Below, piece by piece: positions 61,256-64,000 of a stretch of 64,000 nt of DNA. The DNA is from Streptomyces sp. TP-A0356. GTDB taxonomy: Bacteria; Actinomycetota; Actinomycetes; Streptomycetales; Streptomycetaceae. The stretch lies in contig NZ_BBZJ01000021.1 of NCBI RefSeq assembly GCF_001417775.1, positions 310,001 through 374,000 of the forward strand, written 5' to 3'. Both the position numbers and the translations under genes were made by a program. The stretch's first letter is position 1. Every line of letters begins with the position of its first letter. The notes beneath the pieces were generated by a model. It saw only the letters and a program-made list of their open reading frames with translations. It had not been told where the DNA came from and ran no database searches.

Positions 61256-61921
61256 TCAGCCCTCCCTCGGCGGCTTGCGGGCCAGCAGGAACGCCCGCTG
61301 CCGTTTCCCGTCGCCCTCCGGCTCCAGCAGCGTCCGGGCCCGCGGGTGCAGGCCCGCCTCGGCCAGCAGCGTGCTGATCGTGGCAGCGCCGTACCAGTAG
61401 CAGTCCAGGGCCAACTCGTGTCCGAAGCGTTCCGTCAGGTGCTGGTGGTCGTCGTCGCCCGTCCGGAAGGCCACGAGAGCGTGGCCGCCCGGCACCAGGA
61501 CCCGGCGGAACTCGGCGAACAGCGCGGGCAGGTGCTCCCGCGGCACATGGGTGACCGAGTACAGCGCCGCGATGCCGCCCAGCGTCTCCGGCGGCAGGTC
61601 CAGGGCGGTCATCGTGCCCACATGGAAGCGGAGTCCGGGATGGGTGCGCCGGGCCAGGGCCACCATGCGCGGGGACAGATCGACGCCGAACACCGGCACG
61701 CCGAGGGCGTCCAGTCTCGCCGTGACATGGCCGGGGCCGCAGCCCAGGTCGGCGACGGGCGCGGTGCCCTGCGCCCGCACCAGGTCCCCGAAGGCGGTGA
61801 CCAGGGCGCGGTCCACGGGGCGGGCCGCCAGGCCGTCGGGGACGTGCGCGGCGTAGTCGGGGGCCATGGCGTCGTACGACGCCCGGGCGGTCCGTATGAA
61901 GTCCGGGTCCTCGGCGTTCAC
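61256..61921 (-). CDS. Class I SAM-dependent methyltransferase
   Basis: 221 residues of the ubiE/Methyltransf_11-25 type: ASYDAMAPDYAAHVPDGLAA, the SAM motif VADLGCGPGHVTARLDALGV, VFGVDLSPRMVALARRTHPG, and FHVGTMTALDLPP. The C-terminal half has LLAEAGLHPRARTLLEPEG. Substrate unknown; small-molecule methylation is likely. GTG 61921 gives MNAEDPDFIRTARASYDAM. Convergent with the PstB-like gene, 13 bases between stops. Confidence 0.88.
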   Translation of the reverse strand: MNAEDPDFIRTARASYDAMAPDYAAHVPDGLAARPVDRALVTAFGDLVRAQGTAPVADLGCGPGHVTARLDALGVPVFGVDLSPRMVALARRTHPGLRFHVGTMTALDLPPETLGGIAALYSVTHVPREHLPALFAEFRRVLVPGGHALVAFRTGDDDHQHLTERFGHELALDCYWYGAATISTLLAEAGLHPRARTLLEPEGDGKRQRAFLLARKPPREG

Positions 61922-62363
61922 GGTGGTGCACGTTACCCGGCTGGGTGCAGGGGGCGGGGGCGGCTGCCGAAGGGTTCATCCCCGCGCCATGTGGGCGTCG
62001 GCCACGGCACCGGGGCGAACCGCGACGTTTCCGGGGCGGCGGCACGGCGGCGCGGCGTGGTATCCGTGAGGCAGGGGAATGCCTCGGGCCCACCGGGCGT
62101 TCCCCCGACGGGCCCTCGACACGGGAGCGGTCCCGTGCAGGGATCACCGGGTGCCTCGACGGACGCCGGGACGGATCCGCGGTCACCCCGGCGGACCCGC
62201 CTCCTCAGGATCCCGTCGCCCGGAAGACGGGCGAGTTTACCCACCCCCACCGCCGGCCATGCGGCGTGCGGCCACCTTTTCCTCCTCTGTCGGGCTGAAG
62301 TTTTGTTGATCGAGGGGAGATCGGCCGCCCGATCGCCCTACCCTTCAAAGGGTGAACCAATTG
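61922..62363 (+). promoter_or_regulatory. Divergent gap before the amidohydrolase gene
   Basis: 442 bases. ACCCTTCAAAGGGT (62339-62352) is a small hairpin at the ribosome site of the next gene, and GATCGAGGGGAGATCGG lies just ahead. AT-richer from 62270 to 62310 (CACCTTTTCCTCCTC, TTTTGTTGATCG). No gene found, though several open frames cross it. Confidence 0.35.
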
Positions 62364-63584
62364 ATGTCCCGAGAGTCCGAGGCCGATCACCCCGGGGACG
62401 CGGTGCTCCCCGGCGCGCTGCCCGAGGCGCTGCGCGCCGAACTCGTCGCCTTCCGCCGCGACCTGCACATGCACCCGGAACTCGGCAACCAGGAGTTCCG
62501 CACGACCGCCGCGATCAAGGGCCGCCTTGAGCAGGCGGGACTCGCTCCGCGCGTGCTCGACACCGGCACCGGCCTCTTCTGTGACATCGGCGACCGGGAC
62601 GGCGTACGCCCCATGCTCGCGCTGCGCGCCGACATCGACGCGCTCCCCATCCCGGACACCAAGGCCGACTGCGCCTACCGTTCCACCGTGCCCGACCGGG
62701 CCCATGCCTGCGGACACGACGTGCACACCACGGTCGTCCTCGGCGCCGGGCTCGTCCTCGCCGAGCTGCACCGCCAGGGGCGGCTTCCGCAGCCGGTGCG
62801 GCTGGTCTTCCAGCCCGCCGAGGAGGTCCTCCCGGGCGGTGCCGCCGACGCCATCGAGTCCGGTGTCCTCGACGGCGTCGGACGGATCATCGCCGTGCAC
62901 TGCGACCCCAGGGTCGACGCGGGGCGCATCGGGCTGCGGCACGGCCCCATCACCTCCGCCTGTGACCGGCTGGAGGTCGCGCTCGACGGCCCGGGCGGCC
63001 ATACCGCGCGGCCCCATCTCACCACCGACCTCGTCACGGCGGTCGCGCGCGTCGCCACCGAGGTGCCGTCGCTGGTCGCGCGCCGCGTCGACGCCCGCAG
63101 CGGCCTCGGGGTCACCTGGGGACGCATCGAGTCCGGGCACGCCCCGAACGTCATCCCGCAGCACGCCGAACTCTCCGGGACCGTACGCTGCCTGGACCTG
63201 GACGCCTGGCGGCAGGCGCCCGACCTGGTGCACGCGGCGATCGACGAGATCGCGAACCTGTACCGGGCGAAGTCCGAGATCAACTACATCCGCGGAGTGC
63301 CGCCCGTCGTCAACGACATGGTCGTCACCGAACTGCTGCGCGACGCCATGACCGCGCGCCGCGGTGCCCCGTCGGTCGAGGACACCGAACAGAGCCTCGG
63401 CGGCGAGGACTTCTCCTGGTACCTGGAGCACGTGCCCGGCGCCATGGCCCGTCTCGGCGTCCGCAGGCCCGGCGAGCGGACCGTCCGCGACCTCCACCAG
63501 GGCGACTTCGACGTGGACGAGCACGCCATCACGGTCGGCGTGGAACTGTTCACGGCGGCGGCGCTGCTGGACGCGGAGCGCTAG
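62364..63584 (+). CDS. M20-family amidohydrolase
   Basis: 406 residues. Metal-binding residues lie in RAHACGHDVHTTVVLGAG and in FQPAEEVLPGGAADAIESG; the lid domain contains LDGPGGHTARPHLTTDLV. It resembles hippurate/N-acyl-amino-acid hydrolases (AbgA/IAA-aminoacid type) that release an amino acid from an N-acyl compound. ATG 62364 is chosen: AAGGGTGA lies nine bases ahead; GTG 62352 is the alternative. Single gene with a strong hairpin after it. Confidence 0.9.
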   Translation: MSRESEADHPGDAVLPGALPEALRAELVAFRRDLHMHPELGNQEFRTTAAIKGRLEQAGLAPRVLDTGTGLFCDIGDRDGVRPMLALRADIDALPIPDTKADCAYRSTVPDRAHACGHDVHTTVVLGAGLVLAELHRQGRLPQPVRLVFQPAEEVLPGGAADAIESGVLDGVGRIIAVHCDPRVDAGRIGLRHGPITSACDRLEVALDGPGGHTARPHLTTDLVTAVARVATEVPSLVARRVDARSGLGVTWGRIESGHAPNVIPQHAELSGTVRCLDLDAWRQAPDLVHAAIDEIANLYRAKSEINYIRGVPPVVNDMVVTELLRDAMTARRGAPSVEDTEQSLGGEDFSWYLEHVPGAMARLGVRRPGERTVRDLHQGDFDVDEHAITVGVELFTAAALLDAER

Positions 63585-63600
63585 GGCCCGGGATGGCCGG

Positions 63601-63626
63601 AAGGGGTGCCCCGGTTGGCACCCCTT
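63601..63626. terminator. Terminator after the amidohydrolase gene
   Basis: AAGGGGTGCC (63601-63610), loop CCGGTT, GGCACCCCTT (63617-63626), a perfect ten-base stem 16 bases after the stop. Confidence 0.85.
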
Positions 63627-63821
63627 CGTCCGCTTGCGTCACTTTGACGTAACGGGCGGCGCGCAAACGTAACCCGGTGGCGGCACGAATCGATAACGGC
63701 CATGAGGAACCCCGTTCCCCTCCTCTTCTACGCGCGTTACTGTGCGCCGAAATCGCTGCGGTGGCGGCGTACTGGGGAAGCGGTCCGGTGACGGTGCCGT
63801 GGGGATGAAGGGGTGCTTGCT
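63627..63821 (+). promoter_or_regulatory. Upstream region of the BMP-family lipoprotein gene
   Basis: About 195 bases, less GC-rich up to 63740 (TTTGACGTAACGGGC near 63643 and CTTCTACGCGCGTTACTGTG near 63725). The latter contains TTACTG, which may be part of a promoter. AAGGGG lies nine bases before GTG 63822. Confidence 0.4.
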
Positions 63822-64000
63822 GTGCGTCTGATCTCTCGGAGGACTAGGTTCTCCCAAGCTGCGGTGGCCGTCGCGGTCGTCGCCCTCGCGGCCGCCGGGT
63901 GCGGCAAGTCCAGCACCGATTCCACCGGCAGCTCGGACAAGAACTCGTCCGGCTACACGGGCAAGGGCATAGGCCTGGCCTACGACATCGGCGGCAAGGG
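63822..64000 (+). CDS. BMP-family solute-binding lipoprotein (5' part only)
   Basis: The first ~59 residues: MRLISRRTRFSQAAVAVAVV, hydrophobic core and lipobox LAAAGC (lipid-anchored Cys). The mature part opens GKGIGLAYDIGGKG, the start of the Bmp (basic membrane protein/PnrA) fold that binds purine nucleosides for an ABC importer. The gene runs off the window. The GTG start follows AAGGGG. Confidence 0.85.
   Translation, partial: MRLISRRTRFSQAAVAVAVVALAAAGCGKSSTDSTGSSDKNSSGYTGKGIGLAYDIGGK

Overview
The window is chromosomal DNA of a Streptomyces-type actinomycete. Supporting signs are very high GC with C/G third positions, many GTG starts, frequent start/stop overlaps, several apparently leaderless promoters, and a gene order (purH, folD, mdh, choline/betaine genes, glyA, trpS, a small SCO4848-type membrane protein, sdhCDAB, nonulosonate-polymer genes) that I recall from the purH-to-teichulosonic-acid region of Streptomyces coelicolor. 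I see no rRNA, tRNA, CRISPR array, insertion sequence or prophage.

Layout. 1-5.8 kb: 3' end of purH, an RDD membrane protein, folD plus a DUF3017 membrane protein, then two consecutive related helix-turn-helix proteins that each carry a membrane segment. 6.2-15.4 kb: mdh, a secreted protein of unknown function, then a tight five-gene choline/glycine-betaine island: betaine-aldehyde dehydrogenase, a choline-oxidase-like flavoprotein, and an ABC importer whose permease is two permease domains fused in one chain. 15.4-22 kb: a PEP-mutase-family enzyme, a broken AhpD-like copy and an intact one divergent from a MocR/PdxR regulator, a DMT transporter, rocD, and glyA behind a ZTP (pfl) riboswitch. 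22-35 kb: a secreted membrane-anchored protein, trpS, a 2'-5' RNA ligase-like protein, a DprE2-like reductase, a YihY membrane protein, a D,D-carboxypeptidase, a small membrane protein, a decayed metallophosphoesterase pseudogene, a solute-binding protein, and a two-component system divergent from an MMPL transporter. 35-38.7 kb: the succinate dehydrogenase operon sdhCDAB on the minus strand.

38.8-47.1 kb: an OHCU-decarboxylase-like protein lacking its usual catalytic motif, a GH20 lipoprotein, two small unknown proteins, two paralogous ECF sigma-factor cassettes in tandem (the partner gene of the second is split by a deletion/frameshift), and an L,D-transpeptidase. 47.3-49.7 kb: the large subunit of a methylmalonyl-CoA-type mutase with deviating codon use, and a LysE-family exporter. 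49.7-59.2 kb: a cell-surface glycopolymer cluster resembling teichulosonic acid (poly-Kdn) loci, with methyltransferase, acyltransferase, polysialyltransferase-like protein and GT2 on the minus strand, and a DUF6716 glycosyltransferase, a CMP-nonulosonate synthetase fused to a HAD phosphatase, a NeuB-type synthase and a possible CMP-sugar glycosyltransferase on the plus strand. 59.4-61.2 kb: a sortase-fold protein with no catalytic Cys or His and an orphan PstB-like ATPase. The window ends with a methyltransferase, an M20 amidohydrolase and the 5' end of a BMP-family lipoprotein.

How the genes work together: purH, folD and glyA belong to purine/one-carbon metabolism, and the ZTP riboswitch ties glyA to purine precursor status. 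The choline island can import and oxidise choline to glycine betaine. mdh and sdh are TCA-cycle genes. The surface cluster appears to hold synthesis, activation, polymerisation and decoration of a nonulosonic acid polymer, and is the part most likely to reward experiments. Four loci show recent gene decay (16.1, 28.1 and 45.0 kb, and probably the 59.4-61.2 kb remnant).
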